From positions 1-29,232 of IMG/VR virus record IMGVR_UViG_3300042383_000727: DNA of 29,232 nt, one strand, 5' to 3'. Source of the stretch: a virus. Every line of letters begins with the position of its first letter. Position 1 is the first letter of the stretch. This document shows, one piece after another, positions 12,223-22,081 of this stretch. Below the pieces are notes generated by a model. The model did no database searches and was not told the DNA's origin. It worked only from the letters and a program-made list of their open reading frames with translations. The position numbers were made by a program, and so were the translations under genes.

Positions 12223-14435
12223 CCCAAGGCAGCAAGGGCCGCCGCGAACGGAACGCCATTGCGTATCATTTCGACCGCTTTAGGCCAGTCGGCCTCGGCG
12301 AAGAACCGACGCGTGTTTTGGATGTCGCCACGGTACGACGCGCCCATATCGTTCTTACGGTTAAGGTCGCGCATGTACTTCTCGCGCAGGGCGTTGCGGA
12401 TGCCTTCGCTTTCGCTGATGTCCATCGCGACTGACTGCGGGTTCTGCGCGAACTCCTCAAGCAGGCCGCGTGTGGCCTCGCCGGAGTAAGGCGCAGTCGG
12501 TTCGATGCCCTCGTCGCCCCATTTACCGATGGCAGGCGTGTACAGGGCCGTGCCGCCAGCGGGTGTGGCTTTGCTTGGAAACGCAGCTTCGAGGCGCGCC
12601 AAGTCGAGGTCGCGCAAGGACGACGGGCTTTCCGCAGGATTGTACGGGAACACGTACGCCCCACGGTTTGTGGCCGTGACGCCGTACTTCGATGCGTTGT
12701 CGCCTAGACCTTCGATTAGTGCTTGCAACTGCTCCGATGTTGGCTGCACGCCAGCTTCCGCCGCGCGGGCACCGCTGTCCATCAAAATGGCGTTCTTGCC
12801 GGGTAACGATCGGCGGGTGTTTGGCAAGTTCGCCGCAGAGGCCTCTTGCGCGTCCGCTACGCCACGGAAACGCGCGGCCACCGACATCGCACCTTCGCTC
12901 AAGGGCGATATGCGCCCGCCACCGCCGCCGGTGGGGTAATCCATAAGCGGCCTTGCGATAGACAGCGGGTTGAATTCAAAGTCACCCTGCATGTTTTGGT
13001 ACGCGCCGGAGCTCTGCACAGTCGGCAGTTGGCGTAGGCCAAGGGCGGAGTATATAAGATCTCGGTCGCCTTCGCCGACACTTGCGGGCATATCACCCAT
13101 CATGCCAAGATCCATTGCGGCGCGTTCAGGCACTGGCTGCGACCACGAGCCTTGGTTGCCGTACGCTATCTTCTCTTCGGGTGTCATGCCGAGGACGTCG
13201 GACATGTGGCCGGTGGACGCGCCCGGCGTCATCTCGTACGTTTCGCTAAGGGCATGCTTGGGGAAATAATCCGCAGGGGTCATGTTGGCCTCGCGAATGG
13301 CGGCCGTCATACCTTCGATAGGCTCACCGCCGAAACGCCCTGTCGGGCTGCTCCCACGAGAGTAGAGATCCTGCGCCTTGCCGTAGACCCAAGGAATTTC
13401 TTGCATCTGCTCGCCGCGCCAGTCGGTTATCCCGCCCATAGCGCGCTGGTTTGCGCGCTGTGTCATTAGGCCGGTCTCCATGTCCATGACAGGGTGCATT
13501 GTGCCGCTAACGGCTGCCTTCCAAGGCTCGCCGCTTGGATCTGTGTAACCCATGCCCTGCGCCCAACGGAAGTCGTTAACGCCGAATAGCCTTTTGCCGG
13601 AGGCTTCAGGCGTCAGGCGAGGATCTTGCTTGTTCTTGTACTCGCCGGTTTTGTCGCCAAGTACCGCAAAGCGGTTTTCGGCAACGGCATTGTCGAGGGC
13701 GCGTTCGCCCGCGCCACGGTAGGCCATAGCGGGCTCGCCAAGGGCGCGGGAATTGAGGTGCTTAAGCACAAAACCGAGTTCGCTTTCTGGCGACACGCCA
13801 GCGCTGTACACGCCGTGCTGCTCCAACGAGCGGTCCAACTGATACGGCTCGTTGCTGACGGCCATGCCAGCGCGTGCGCGGTCGTACCAGTTTCCGAGGT
13901 TCTCGGGATCTGCAAGTGCGATGGCGTCGGACGCTTGCTGGACGTTGGCGTCCAAGTCGCCGCGCATTACACGTAAGTCTGCGGGGCCGCTCACGGTGCG
14001 AGGGAAGCCGATGTAGCCGCTTTCGGTCCGCTTCAAATGCTCACCGGCGTTACCGGCGCGCAGCACGGCCTCGGGCCCTTGCTCCGCTTCCATTTGGCGG
14101 TAAATTGTGGGCTCGACGCGACCACGTTTGCCGCTGATTTGTTTCTGGCTTTGGTTAGTGTCGGCCTTGGCCACTTTGGTGCGGCGCTTGGCTTCTTGCT
14201 TCTGCTTGGAGCCAAAGCGCTCGTACACAGCAAGCTCCTGCGGCGTGTACGCACGCGTCGGCTCGGCTTTTGCGGCGAGCGGTTTCTTCGCCGCCTTCTT
14301 CGCAACAGGCTTAGCGGCGAGATCCGGCGCGCCAACGGCACGACGCAATGGCTTCTCAATCGCGTCGGGGATGTAATCCGACGCGAGCTTCAGCGCCTCT
14401 TCTACTGCCAGCCGCTTTAAGCTCTTCTTCGCCAT
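12180..14435 (-). CDS. Large virion-associated protein, probable internal/ejected protein
   Basis: This 751-residue protein is not assigned to a named family. The N-terminus is basic and Lys/Ala rich (VAKKAAKKPLAAKAEPTRAY, about residues 43-62), a feature of proteins that bind packaged DNA or cross membranes. The middle is long, polar and rich in short motifs without recognisable catalytic signatures (for example GYTDPSGEPWKA and MTPADYFPKHALSETYEM). The last 35 residues carry a hydrophobic segment, NGVPFAAALAALGYSSTAMA, a pattern often found at the end of giant phage proteins. As the last gene of the late operon, after other internal proteins, it is likely a minor virion component delivered with DNA. 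The start is 2 nt after the upstream gene's stop. Confidence 0.7.
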   Translation of the reverse strand: MAKKSLKRLAVEEALKLASDYIPDAIEKPLRRAVGAPDLAAKPVAKKAAKKPLAAKAEPTRAYTPQELAVYERFGSKQKQEAKRRTKVAKADTNQSQKQISGKRGRVEPTIYRQMEAEQGPEAVLRAGNAGEHLKRTESGYIGFPRTVSGPADLRVMRGDLDANVQQASDAIALADPENLGNWYDRARAGMAVSNEPYQLDRSLEQHGVYSAGVSPESELGFVLKHLNSRALGEPAMAYRGAGERALDNAVAENRFAVLGDKTGEYKNKQDPRLTPEASGKRLFGVNDFRWAQGMGYTDPSGEPWKAAVSGTMHPVMDMETGLMTQRANQRAMGGITDWRGEQMQEIPWVYGKAQDLYSRGSSPTGRFGGEPIEGMTAAIREANMTPADYFPKHALSETYEMTPGASTGHMSDVLGMTPEEKIAYGNQGSWSQPVPERAAMDLGMMGDMPASVGEGDRDLIYSALGLRQLPTVQSSGAYQNMQGDFEFNPLSIARPLMDYPTGGGGGRISPLSEGAMSVAARFRGVADAQEASAANLPNTRRSLPGKNAILMDSGARAAEAGVQPTSEQLQALIEGLGDNASKYGVTATNRGAYVFPYNPAESPSSLRDLDLARLEAAFPSKATPAGGTALYTPAIGKWGDEGIEPTAPYSGEATRGLLEEFAQNPQSVAMDISESEGIRNALREKYMRDLNRKNDMGASYRGDIQNTRRFFAEADWPKAVEMIRNGVPFAAALAALGYSSTAMAEEGDRP

Positions 14436-14437
14436 GA

Positions 14438-17400
14438 TTACCGCCTTATTGCTGCTAGGGGTTTAGCGGCGGCTTTACGTACCGCCAGCCCCGCCTTAGT
14501 GTTTGCGAGCCGCCGACCAGCGGCACCCGCGCCTGACATGCCGCCGTAGAACGCGGCATTGATAGGAGCCTCCTCGCGGATTGTGCGGGGCACATCGCGC
14601 ATCGTCTTTGCCTGCCCTGCGGCATACAGCGCGCCTTGGCCCAAGTCGTCGGCCGCACCGGCAAGGAAGCGTGCCGCACGAGGTGCGCTGGCGAGGGCCC
14701 GCGCGCCGCCGAGGCTTGGCGCGGCCAGCGAGCCGCCAAGCATGCCCGCAGCCTCGAGGGCCATAGCAGTCTTTGGGTTAGCTTCGCCGTACCGCTCCTG
14801 CATCATGCGGATACGGTTGACTTCGTTACGGTATGCGTTTGGGTCTTTGGCCGCGAGTGTGCGCAAGCGCGCCTCGATCTCGTCGCCGAAGCCGAAGGTC
14901 AGGCCTTGCCCGAACGTGCGAGCTGCGTTGGCGTAGTCGTAGCCTGCTTTTGGCTGGCCGCCCTTCTTAAGCCGCTGCACGTGGCCGCCACGGTACATGC
15001 CGAGTTCGGGGTTGTCGTAATCCTCACCAGTGTCGGCGTAAAACATGCGGCCGGTGTCTGGCTCGAAGGTTACCTCACGGCCCGTAAGCTTGTCGACTAC
15101 AATGCCCTCTGGGGACGCGTTGATGGCGTCGATCGACACCTCGTCGACCACAGGCGCTTGCGGCGCAGCTTGTGGTGCAGCTTGCTGGTACCGCGCCAAA
15201 AGATCCTCTGCCGAGGTCTGCTGTGGGTAGCCGTTAACTGCGGTAACCTGCACCTCATCTGGCTGGGAAGCCTGCTCGATGGCGTTCGCCGCGCCCACGA
15301 CCCCGTATGCTGGCAGACGATATTTCGACGCAAGGTTTGTAACAGTGTCGGCGAACGGCGCGGTGCGGCCTGCCAAGTTTTGCGCAAAGTCGGAGACCCC
15401 ACCGGCAAAGCGCCCACCAGCGTACGCCGCCTCGCCGACAAGGCGCGGCGATGTCAAAGGCAACGCTATCAGTGACGTGCCGCCAGTCGGTATTGCGCCC
15501 ATAACACCGCCGCCTGCCGTTACAGCACCGAGGCCGCGTGGCGTGGTAGCGTTTAACTGTTGACCGGCAAGTGACGGGAACATTGTGTCTGCTCCGGCTT
15601 CCTCAATGGTGCGGCCGAGATCAGCGCGGCGTCCGTAATTGGTGTTTGCGTTGTTGCGCAAGATAGACTGTAACTTGCGGATGCTGGTATCGACGGGAGC
15701 GCCACTCTTCAACGAGAGCGAGCGCTCGATGTCGGCCAGCTTTTCGGCCGCAGTCTGGTACTCCTTCATGACCTTAAAATAGCCGGGTGCTTGCTTGCCT
15801 ATGACGTCGCGCACTTCGCCATAAATGCCAGTCGCGATCGAAGCTGCGCGTCGATTGTTGTCGGTGGCAAAATCGTTGGACAGATCCCCGAGGCGTTGCT
15901 TCAGCCCGTCCATACCTTCTGGCGTGTGGAACTGCGCAGGGTCGCCTGCGGCCCAATCGTCCACGATGCCCTTGGCCTTTTCGTACACGGCAGCTGCAGA
16001 CGGGTTCTTAACCTTGTCGCCCATGTACGCGCGGTCGCGCAACTTGCCCAGTCGGTCGTAGATGGGCTGGAATTCGAGAATAGTCTTGTCCTTGGCAACA
16101 TCGACCATGCCGTTGCGGTATGCCTCCGAGGCATCCTTGCGCATGTTGCCGACGGCCTCGCGCGCCTGCGCGAGAATGTCTTCCATGTCGCCGCCGCCAC
16201 GCATGTTTTCGACGAAGGCCTCGCCCTTAGTGCCGCCTGCCTTACCGGCGCGAACCGCCTCTTTGACGGCTTCGGTGCCAGCGCCAGTCGTGACGCCGAG
16301 GACGTTTGCGCCGACTTCGCCGGTCGCTTTTGAGACGATGTTGCCGAGTTGAACAGGCATTTTTGCGACGCGTGTGGCCAAGCGTACCGGGTCGAGTAGT
16401 TTGCTTAACTCGGTGGCCTTCGCAACCTTACCCACCGCGCCGAGGCCTCCAGCAACCGTGCTGGCGTCCATCAGGATCTCGGCGGGGCGTTCGGCAAGCG
16501 CCTCAAGGAAACCTTGCTCGGTGCCGTACTGATTGGCGTAATGCTCGCCGATGGCGGCGATGGTTTCGCCGTCCGTGACGCCGATAATATCGCCCGCCAC
16601 TTTGCCCATAAACTGCGCGGTCTCGGGCAGGTTGACGGTCAGGGCCTTGCCCGTCTCGGCGAAGGTCTCAAGCGCGCTGTATGGAAGGTTGACGAGGCCA
16701 CGCGCAGACGCGCCGAGTAGGCCCATGTCTTCCTTAACCTCTTTATCCACCAGATCATAGCTAAAGCCGCCCCAACCGACGTCCTTGTTCATGTTGTCGA
16801 CGGTGGTCTTGCCTTGGACAAGCGCGTCGGCCATGAAGGCCTCGTCCGTTGGCACGCCAGCCTTTATCGCGCCGTCCATAACAACGGCGGCGTAAGTTTC
16901 GGGGGTCAGTTTCTTTTGGTCGTACAGCGCTCGAATGCGGTCTTCCGTCTCCTGCGGGAGGCGATAGCCCTTGACTTCGTTTGGCGCTAGTTCGCGGCGG
17001 ATTGAAGCTTCTACCTCGTCCACGCCGCGCGGCTTAACACCGAGTGCTACGAGTTCTGAAGGCAATTTCCCCTCGGCCATGCCCGAAAGGAGCATGTCAA
17101 GCATCGCGTACTTGCCCTCGATAGCTATGTCACTGTCGCCAGCTTCAGGAATGTAGGCCTTGAAGACCTCCATTTCCTTGTCACTGTCGCCTTCTTTTGC
17201 GGACTGGGCTACGAGAGGACGGATAAGGGGCAAGATGGCTGCGTTGGTTTTAGTAAATCTTTCAAACTGCGGTATGGCAGGGATTATGCCGCCAAGGCTC
17301 GGCTTGTCAAAGTACTCCCCGTAACCGAAAGCGCGGGACGCTGGGTTGCCTTTAATGTCATTCTTGTACAACTGTATGCTGTTCAGCATCTGCGCGCGCA

Positions 17401-17683
17401 CGACGGCAGCGCGAGACTGCGCGCCTTTCGTTTTGGCTTCGAGTGCGACTTCAGTTGCGCTCTTGGGTGGGCCTTCCCTAGCTTCACGCTCCGCCTTGTC
17501 AGCATTAGCTTCCGCCGTTCGCGCGTCTGCTTTTGCTTTGCGGATGTCGTCTGCCATAGTCGCTCCGGTGAGAGCGATGTCCTGACCGCGCTTGATGCCT
17601 TCCTGCGACGTCTTGGTCCCTTCAGGGCTGCTGCTCTCGGCGGCCTTAGCCGCTTTGAGGTCTTTTGACCAAAAATCTGCCAT
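14438..17683 (-). CDS. Very large virion protein, probable internal/DNA-ejection protein
   Basis: This 1081-residue protein, the second longest in the window, has a charged N-terminal coiled coil (IRKAKADARTAEANADKAER), then a long helical region with weakly hydrophobic Gly/Ala stretches (for example VMGAIPTGGTSLIALPL). Its C-terminal region begins with YRGGHVQRLKKGG and FGQGLTFGFGDEIEARLRT (about residue 924), and a basic tail ends in KAAAKPLAAIRR. The FGQGLTFGFGDE motif recurs in large phage structural proteins. In podoviruses such proteins sit inside the capsid and extend the tail channel during infection. The ribosome site AGGAG lies in the 17-nt gap upstream. I see no lytic transglycosylase motif, which T7-type internal proteins may carry. 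Confidence 0.72.
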   Translation of the reverse strand: MADFWSKDLKAAKAAESSSPEGTKTSQEGIKRGQDIALTGATMADDIRKAKADARTAEANADKAEREAREGPPKSATEVALEAKTKGAQSRAAVVRAQMLNSIQLYKNDIKGNPASRAFGYGEYFDKPSLGGIIPAIPQFERFTKTNAAILPLIRPLVAQSAKEGDSDKEMEVFKAYIPEAGDSDIAIEGKYAMLDMLLSGMAEGKLPSELVALGVKPRGVDEVEASIRRELAPNEVKGYRLPQETEDRIRALYDQKKLTPETYAAVVMDGAIKAGVPTDEAFMADALVQGKTTVDNMNKDVGWGGFSYDLVDKEVKEDMGLLGASARGLVNLPYSALETFAETGKALTVNLPETAQFMGKVAGDIIGVTDGETIAAIGEHYANQYGTEQGFLEALAERPAEILMDASTVAGGLGAVGKVAKATELSKLLDPVRLATRVAKMPVQLGNIVSKATGEVGANVLGVTTGAGTEAVKEAVRAGKAGGTKGEAFVENMRGGGDMEDILAQAREAVGNMRKDASEAYRNGMVDVAKDKTILEFQPIYDRLGKLRDRAYMGDKVKNPSAAAVYEKAKGIVDDWAAGDPAQFHTPEGMDGLKQRLGDLSNDFATDNNRRAASIATGIYGEVRDVIGKQAPGYFKVMKEYQTAAEKLADIERSLSLKSGAPVDTSIRKLQSILRNNANTNYGRRADLGRTIEEAGADTMFPSLAGQQLNATTPRGLGAVTAGGGVMGAIPTGGTSLIALPLTSPRLVGEAAYAGGRFAGGVSDFAQNLAGRTAPFADTVTNLASKYRLPAYGVVGAANAIEQASQPDEVQVTAVNGYPQQTSAEDLLARYQQAAPQAAPQAPVVDEVSIDAINASPEGIVVDKLTGREVTFEPDTGRMFYADTGEDYDNPELGMYRGGHVQRLKKGGQPKAGYDYANAARTFGQGLTFGFGDEIEARLRTLAAKDPNAYRNEVNRIRMMQERYGEANPKTAMALEAAGMLGGSLAAPSLGGARALASAPRAARFLAGAADDLGQGALYAAGQAKTMRDVPRTIREEAPINAAFYGGMSGAGAAGRRLANTKAGLAVRKAAAKPLAAIRR

Positions 17684-17700
17684 TTTAATCTCCTGCGCCC

Positions 17701-18357
17701 TTATTGTTTCGGGATAACTTTACCGGCATCTGGGCCGGAAGGCACTACGTAATACTCACCAAGGGGGATCGCCTCGTATTCGGCCCTATTCTTCGGGCGG
17801 TGCACTTCGTTCGGTATTTCACGGACGGCCCCCTTTGCGTCGAGGTCGTATCTGAACGGCGCTTTAGTGCTTTTCTTAAACATCGGCGCTGCCGTCTTCA
17901 CGAGGTCCGCCGCAGTCTGCGCACGCTTGACGCCGTAGCCGCCAGTTGTCTCCATGTATTGGTCCTGTAGCGCAGCCAGTTGCGCGTCGCGCTGCTCGCG
18001 GGCCTTGCGCTCGGCCTCAGATATGTCGCTGAAAGCGCCGGAGATCTTGCCTACAGTGCCTGCAAAACCGCGATAGTCCCTCGGGGCCAGAAGCGCCTTG
18101 GACAGCATGAAGAGCTGCTCGGACTGCGTCGGGCCTTGGTTGCGCTCTTTGATGCGAGCCTCACCAGCCTCAAAACGCTTCTTGGCGCTATCTTCTTGCT
18201 GGGCCAGTGCGCGCATTTGCTGCCCGTACAGTGACTGCAAGAGGCCCGGCAGCTTCGCTTGGTCGCCAAGTTGCGCGAAGTCGATGTCGCCTTTAGCAGC
18301 CAAGTCGGCCATTGACTGTGCTCGGTCGTCGGCTTCCGTGTCGTCCTCGTACATCAT
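17701..18357 (-). CDS. Virion/internal protein, hypothetical
   Basis: This 218-residue protein starts with an acidic tail (MMYEDDTEADD), followed by a long predicted coiled coil (MRALAQQEDSAKKRFEAGEA and later FSDISEAERKAREQRDAQLA). The C-terminal part (NRAEYEAIPLGEYYVVPSGP) is of the 'spacer plus Tyr/Pro' type seen at the ends of phage virion assembly proteins. It is wedged between other late proteins with TAATG coupling to the upstream gene. It is likely a small internal or tail-chamber protein that partners with the 1081-residue protein. No enzymatic motif was seen. Confidence 0.65.
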   Translation of the reverse strand: MMYEDDTEADDRAQSMADLAAKGDIDFAQLGDQAKLPGLLQSLYGQQMRALAQQEDSAKKRFEAGEARIKERNQGPTQSEQLFMLSKALLAPRDYRGFAGTVGKISGAFSDISEAERKAREQRDAQLAALQDQYMETTGGYGVKRAQTAADLVKTAAPMFKKSTKAPFRYDLDAKGAVREIPNEVHRPKNRAEYEAIPLGEYYVVPSGPDAGKVIPKQ

Positions 18358-19427
18358 TAAACTCCCAACAGCTTGCTGAGCGCTGAGCCAGACTGCGCGT
18401 TACCCAATATGCCGCCAAGAGCCGCCAGCGCGCCGCCGACTGTCTCGGCTGTGCTTGGTGGTAGCTTCTCTTGGTAGCCGAGTGGCACGATGCCTTCTTC
18501 CTTGCTTGCCTTTGGTACGCCGCCTGCGACGCCACCGAACGTCTGCAGCATAGCATTGATCTGCTCTTGCGGATAGCCCTGCTGACGCAGGAAGTCGCTG
18601 TATGCGACGTCGAGGTTCTTCTGCGCCTGACCCTGCTGTGTCGCGCCGACTTGCTGCAGTGCGCCCGCGCCGGTGAGGCCGAGGTTCTGCGCCTGCGCGC
18701 CAAGTTCGCCAAGCTGTCCTGCGCCAGCAAGCTGACGCGACAGATCCTGCCCGCCGAGGCTGCCTGCCGTCGAGGCGAGTGCCGCTTGGCGCGACAGGTC
18801 TGTGCCCGCAAGGCCTGCGGCCTGCGTGTAGCCGGATTGGAGCGCTTCAGTCTGCTTGCCGAGGATGTCGGCGCTGGTGTCGCGAACGGCACGCGCGGTG
18901 TCGGTCAGCATCCCCGATGGAGTGCCGCTGCCGTTGCGGCCACCGAAGCCGAGCTGGCCCGCTTGGATGTAGCGGCCCTCGATCTGCGGCATGATGTTCT
19001 CGGTAAGGTTGCGTGTGCCCAACTCGCCGATGCGGTTGACGACAGCCTCATTGTACGGGTTCATGTACTGGTTGATGTTGGCGACGCTGGTCTGGCCTGC
19101 CGCGCCGAGGTACGGCTGCGCTACGTTAAGGCCGCCCGGCGCGTTGATCGCGCCCTGCGTGGCCTGCGTCGCGGCGTTCAGCGCGGGCTGGTAGGCCGTG
19201 GCCGCTTGGCCGGTCATGCCGAAGCCTTGCTGCATCGTTGGCGAGAACTCGGCTACGCGCGGCCCTTGGTACGTCGGCAATGGCTGCGCGGCGAGCGCCT
19301 GCTGATTGGACAGCAACTGCATGGCGTAGTTCGTGTACCAGTCGGGAAGCACAGTCTCGCTGGTGAGCGACTTAAACGTCGAGCCCGTGGGCAGCTGCCC
19401 GTTATTGAGAAAGTCGGTAAGCGCCAT
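18357..19427 (-). CDS. Gln/Ala-rich virion structural protein
   Basis: This 356-residue protein is rich in Q, A, G and L. It opens with MALTDFLNNGQLPTGS and has a DWYTNYAMQLL segment, long Ala/Gln helices (QALAAQPLPTYQGP; LAGTDLSRQAALASTAGSL), INQYMNPYNEAVVNRIGEL, and an end segment DFLRQQGYPQEQINAMLQTF. The latter wording is widespread in virion proteins of podovirus-like phages, usually next to other internal proteins. Function beyond virion structure is unknown. It is coupled on both sides by one-base TAATG overlaps (18357 and 19427). No signal peptide or metal-binding motif was seen. Confidence 0.68.
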   Translation of the reverse strand: MALTDFLNNGQLPTGSTFKSLTSETVLPDWYTNYAMQLLSNQQALAAQPLPTYQGPRVAEFSPTMQQGFGMTGQAATAYQPALNAATQATQGAINAPGGLNVAQPYLGAAGQTSVANINQYMNPYNEAVVNRIGELGTRNLTENIMPQIEGRYIQAGQLGFGGRNGSGTPSGMLTDTARAVRDTSADILGKQTEALQSGYTQAAGLAGTDLSRQAALASTAGSLGGQDLSRQLAGAGQLGELGAQAQNLGLTGAGALQQVGATQQGQAQKNLDVAYSDFLRQQGYPQEQINAMLQTFGGVAGGVPKASKEEGIVPLGYQEKLPPSTAETVGGALAALGGILGNAQSGSALSKLLGV

Positions 19428-22081
19428 TATGCTTTTCCTCCGGCCAAGTAATGCTCTGGCCTCTTTGCGTTATCACTGAATTTGCCGCGAGCAAGCTTCT
19501 TGCCCTTCTGCTTGCGGACTTTTACGCGGAAGCTGTCGAGCAGCTTCGCGCCTGCCTTGTTCGATCCGTTGCCGAGGAGGGCCACAGTCTCCGCGTCGAT
19601 GACGTACTCGCCGTCGGACAGGAGCGCGGGGATCTTGTCGTCGCGACCGTCACCGGCACCCTCGACGGCAAAGCCGCCACGCGCAAAGCGCATGTCGTCG
19701 ACTTCAGGGGCGTACATCGACGGGCCTCTAGGCTCCTCCGGTATTGGCGTCGTGATCGGCTGCGGCAACGCAACCGGCGGCGTGGCTACGCGCATTGGCT
19801 GCGGCGCAAATGCGTCCTCGGCGGTTGAGCCTTCATAGCCGGTGTACGCGCGGCTGGTGTTCGGCGCGCCTTGTGTGGCGTAATCGAAGAAGCTCTGCTC
19901 TGGGCCGTAGCCGTAGCGGTAGTAGTCTTGCGGGCTGCGCATGCCTTGGCTTGCGAGTGTGGACGCAGGGAGCGCACCGCCGCCGACGCCGCCCTGCAGG
20001 GTCGATGCGGGCAGTTGCTTGCTGAAGAGCGAGCTAAGGCCGCCCATGCCTGCGGGTATGGTGCCGGTAGAGCCGCCGCCCTTGCCGCCGCCGCCCAAAC
20101 CGCCAAGCAAGCTGGATGCAAGACCGGCGAGGCGCAGGTAGTCGGCGATGTCTTTGGCGGTGAGCTTTTTATCGGCCTCGGCGGGCTGCGTCATATCCGG
20201 CAAAGGCTTCTCAACGCCCCATAAAACTGGCGGTGTAGTAGTCTGCCGCCCAGTGACTTTAATAAGGGGCTCTTCGGCTGGCCCGTTAACCGCACGCAGT
20301 ACTTCCGGCGACAGCGCGCCGTCGGGGATGGTTACATTTGGCGAAAGTGGATTTCGGAAGCGATTGCCTTCCGCCACAATCTCACCGGTAGCGGTGTCCA
20401 CCCCGTCAATCACGGAGCTAAGTGGCCCGCGAACGTCGCTGGTTGGGATAGATATGTTTGGCGAAACCGCGTCGAGGCGCTCTCCCGTTACCTTGATGAT
20501 GTCTTCGGCGGGGGTTTCCGCTGCGGGAGGTTGCTCAACCGGCGGCTGAACGACCTCGTTAACAACCTCCGGCGGAAGACCGCTTGGGATGTTTACGAAT
20601 GGTGCAAGCGTAATTTCGCGGCCAGTCACCGTTGCTGCGGGGGGTTCTTCCTGTGCGACGGGTTCGGTTGCGGGCTGCTCCGCACGGAACATCTGGTCGA
20701 AGGCCGACACCGGTCCGGTAGGCGCGCCGAATACGTTTCCGACGTCCACGCCGGCCAGATTGCCGAACTTGCCGCCAATGACTTTGAGGCCGTCGTACGG
20801 ATCTTGCACTTTGGGTGGAGCTGGTTGCTGAGTGCCGCTTGGTGCGCCGCTGAACGGTACCGCTATAGAAGGCGCGGTGTACCCAGTCACAGTAGCCATG
20901 ACGTTAGGGTCAACGGCACCCCCGCCGCCGGTGCCTGTAGAAGGCGCGGCACCTTGGCCTATACCTAAACTTTCCTGAATGCCCGGCGCGGCATACGCAA
21001 GAGCGCCGGAGGCAGCGCCGCCAAGGAGCGAGTTCTTCAGGCTCTGTCCGGTGGCCAAGCCACCTACGGTCGCGCCGATGCCGGTGCCAAGTGGTTTAGC
21101 CAAATTGCCTAAATCACCTATTGCTGGTATCTTAGGTATTAGTGCGCCCCCAGCGGCAGTAAGGCCACCTAATGCGGCACCTTTAAGGACATTCTGGCCT
21201 TTAAGCGCAGAACTTGCCCCACCTGTGAGCGCCCCAAAAGCAAGCTGACCCCCAAGAGTTTTAGCAAAATTAGCGCCAAGCAAAGCTGCGTTAACACCCG
21301 GTATAGCCATCATCGCCAATGGCAGCACGGTACCCGCCACATTGGCGATTTGGCCCAGCGTGCTCTTGTTCTTCTTCTCGTACGCGACGGTCGAATAGTT
21401 GCCAGTCGGATCTGCGGTCTGGATGCTGTAGTTCGCCTTGCGACCAAACTGGTTCGTCAAGCCCTGACCCAATTCAGTTGCCTTGCGCGCGGCGTCGAAG
21501 CCGGTGCCTTCGAACACGATCTGGTTGGTGCGATGGTCCACAAGGCGCACCGGCTGATCAGCCCGCACCGCGAAGGTGTTGCCGCCCGTCTGCGACGTGG
21601 GGTTGCCTTTGTTAGATAACGGCGCGCCGATATACTGAAGATTAGGGTCGGGTTGATATATGCCGCCCATCGGGCCGCCACCGAAGTTCGAGGCGAAGTT
21701 TAACCCGCTCAAGTCCAAGCCAGCCAAGCCACTAAAGTCAAACGTGCTAGGGTCGAATGGCACCTCGGCAGGCGCGGCCTCTTGCGTCATCGGCTCCACG
21801 GCAGGCTCGTACTGCGGCTCGGCGGGCGGAAGCAGCATGCCGCCTGTGTCGTACGGCAGCTCGCCATAGTTGCCCATGTCGTACATCATAGGCTGCTCGA
21901 CAGGCATATACTGCTCGAGGGGTGGGGTATACTGGTACGGCTCGCTGTAGCCGCGCGTGTCACCGTCGCCGTAGCCGCCCATGTCGTACATCATAGGCTC
22001 GCCGTATTGCACACGTCCGCCTACGGCGTAGCGCGGCACAGACGTCCGCAGGTAGTTACTGAAGCCGGGGATGTAGTTCAT
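19427..22081 (-). CDS. Large virion protein with hydrophobic core region and YVIDAE C-terminal module
   Basis: This 884-residue protein begins MNYIPGFSNYL; the start at 22081 forms an ATGA overlap with the W-repeat gene, so an extension to 22123 is rejected. The N-terminus holds a twice-repeated YDMG unit (MMYDMGGYGD, MMYDMGNYGE). Residues about 243-366 are a long Gly/Ala-rich hydrophobic stretch (LPLAMMAIPGVNAALLGANF, then further GG-rich segments) of the kind found in membrane-active ejection proteins. Residues about 398-616 carry degenerate VTGR/NIxIP repeats. The last 87 residues (GAGDGRDDKIPALLSDGEYV, then IDAETVALLGNGSNKAGAKL) form a module I recognise from many phage virion proteins. 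It is probably an internal or channel-forming ejection protein; a tape-measure-like role is possible. Confidence 0.72.
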   Translation of the reverse strand: MNYIPGFSNYLRTSVPRYAVGGRVQYGEPMMYDMGGYGDGDTRGYSEPYQYTPPLEQYMPVEQPMMYDMGNYGELPYDTGGMLLPPAEPQYEPAVEPMTQEAAPAEVPFDPSTFDFSGLAGLDLSGLNFASNFGGGPMGGIYQPDPNLQYIGAPLSNKGNPTSQTGGNTFAVRADQPVRLVDHRTNQIVFEGTGFDAARKATELGQGLTNQFGRKANYSIQTADPTGNYSTVAYEKKNKSTLGQIANVAGTVLPLAMMAIPGVNAALLGANFAKTLGGQLAFGALTGGASSALKGQNVLKGAALGGLTAAGGALIPKIPAIGDLGNLAKPLGTGIGATVGGLATGQSLKNSLLGGAASGALAYAAPGIQESLGIGQGAAPSTGTGGGGAVDPNVMATVTGYTAPSIAVPFSGAPSGTQQPAPPKVQDPYDGLKVIGGKFGNLAGVDVGNVFGAPTGPVSAFDQMFRAEQPATEPVAQEEPPAATVTGREITLAPFVNIPSGLPPEVVNEVVQPPVEQPPAAETPAEDIIKVTGERLDAVSPNISIPTSDVRGPLSSVIDGVDTATGEIVAEGNRFRNPLSPNVTIPDGALSPEVLRAVNGPAEEPLIKVTGRQTTTPPVLWGVEKPLPDMTQPAEADKKLTAKDIADYLRLAGLASSLLGGLGGGGKGGGSTGTIPAGMGGLSSLFSKQLPASTLQGGVGGGALPASTLASQGMRSPQDYYRYGYGPEQSFFDYATQGAPNTSRAYTGYEGSTAEDAFAPQPMRVATPPVALPQPITTPIPEEPRGPSMYAPEVDDMRFARGGFAVEGAGDGRDDKIPALLSDGEYVIDAETVALLGNGSNKAGAKLLDSFRVKVRKQKGKKLARGKFSDNAKRPEHYLAGGKA
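20250..20895 (-). repeat. Degenerate VTGR...IP coding repeats
   Basis: Within the 884-residue protein, about five units of 25-60 residues share a 'VTG(R/E/Y)' start and an '(N)I(S/T)IP' core. Examples are VTGYTAPSIAVP, VTGREITLAPFVNIP, VTGERLDAVSPNISIP, GNRFRNPLSPNVTIP and VTGRQTTTPPV. Linkers between units are Pro/Glu rich. In DNA, the repeat is visible as the recurring GGGAT-TTTGGCGAAA pattern on the plus strand. Confidence 0.55.
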
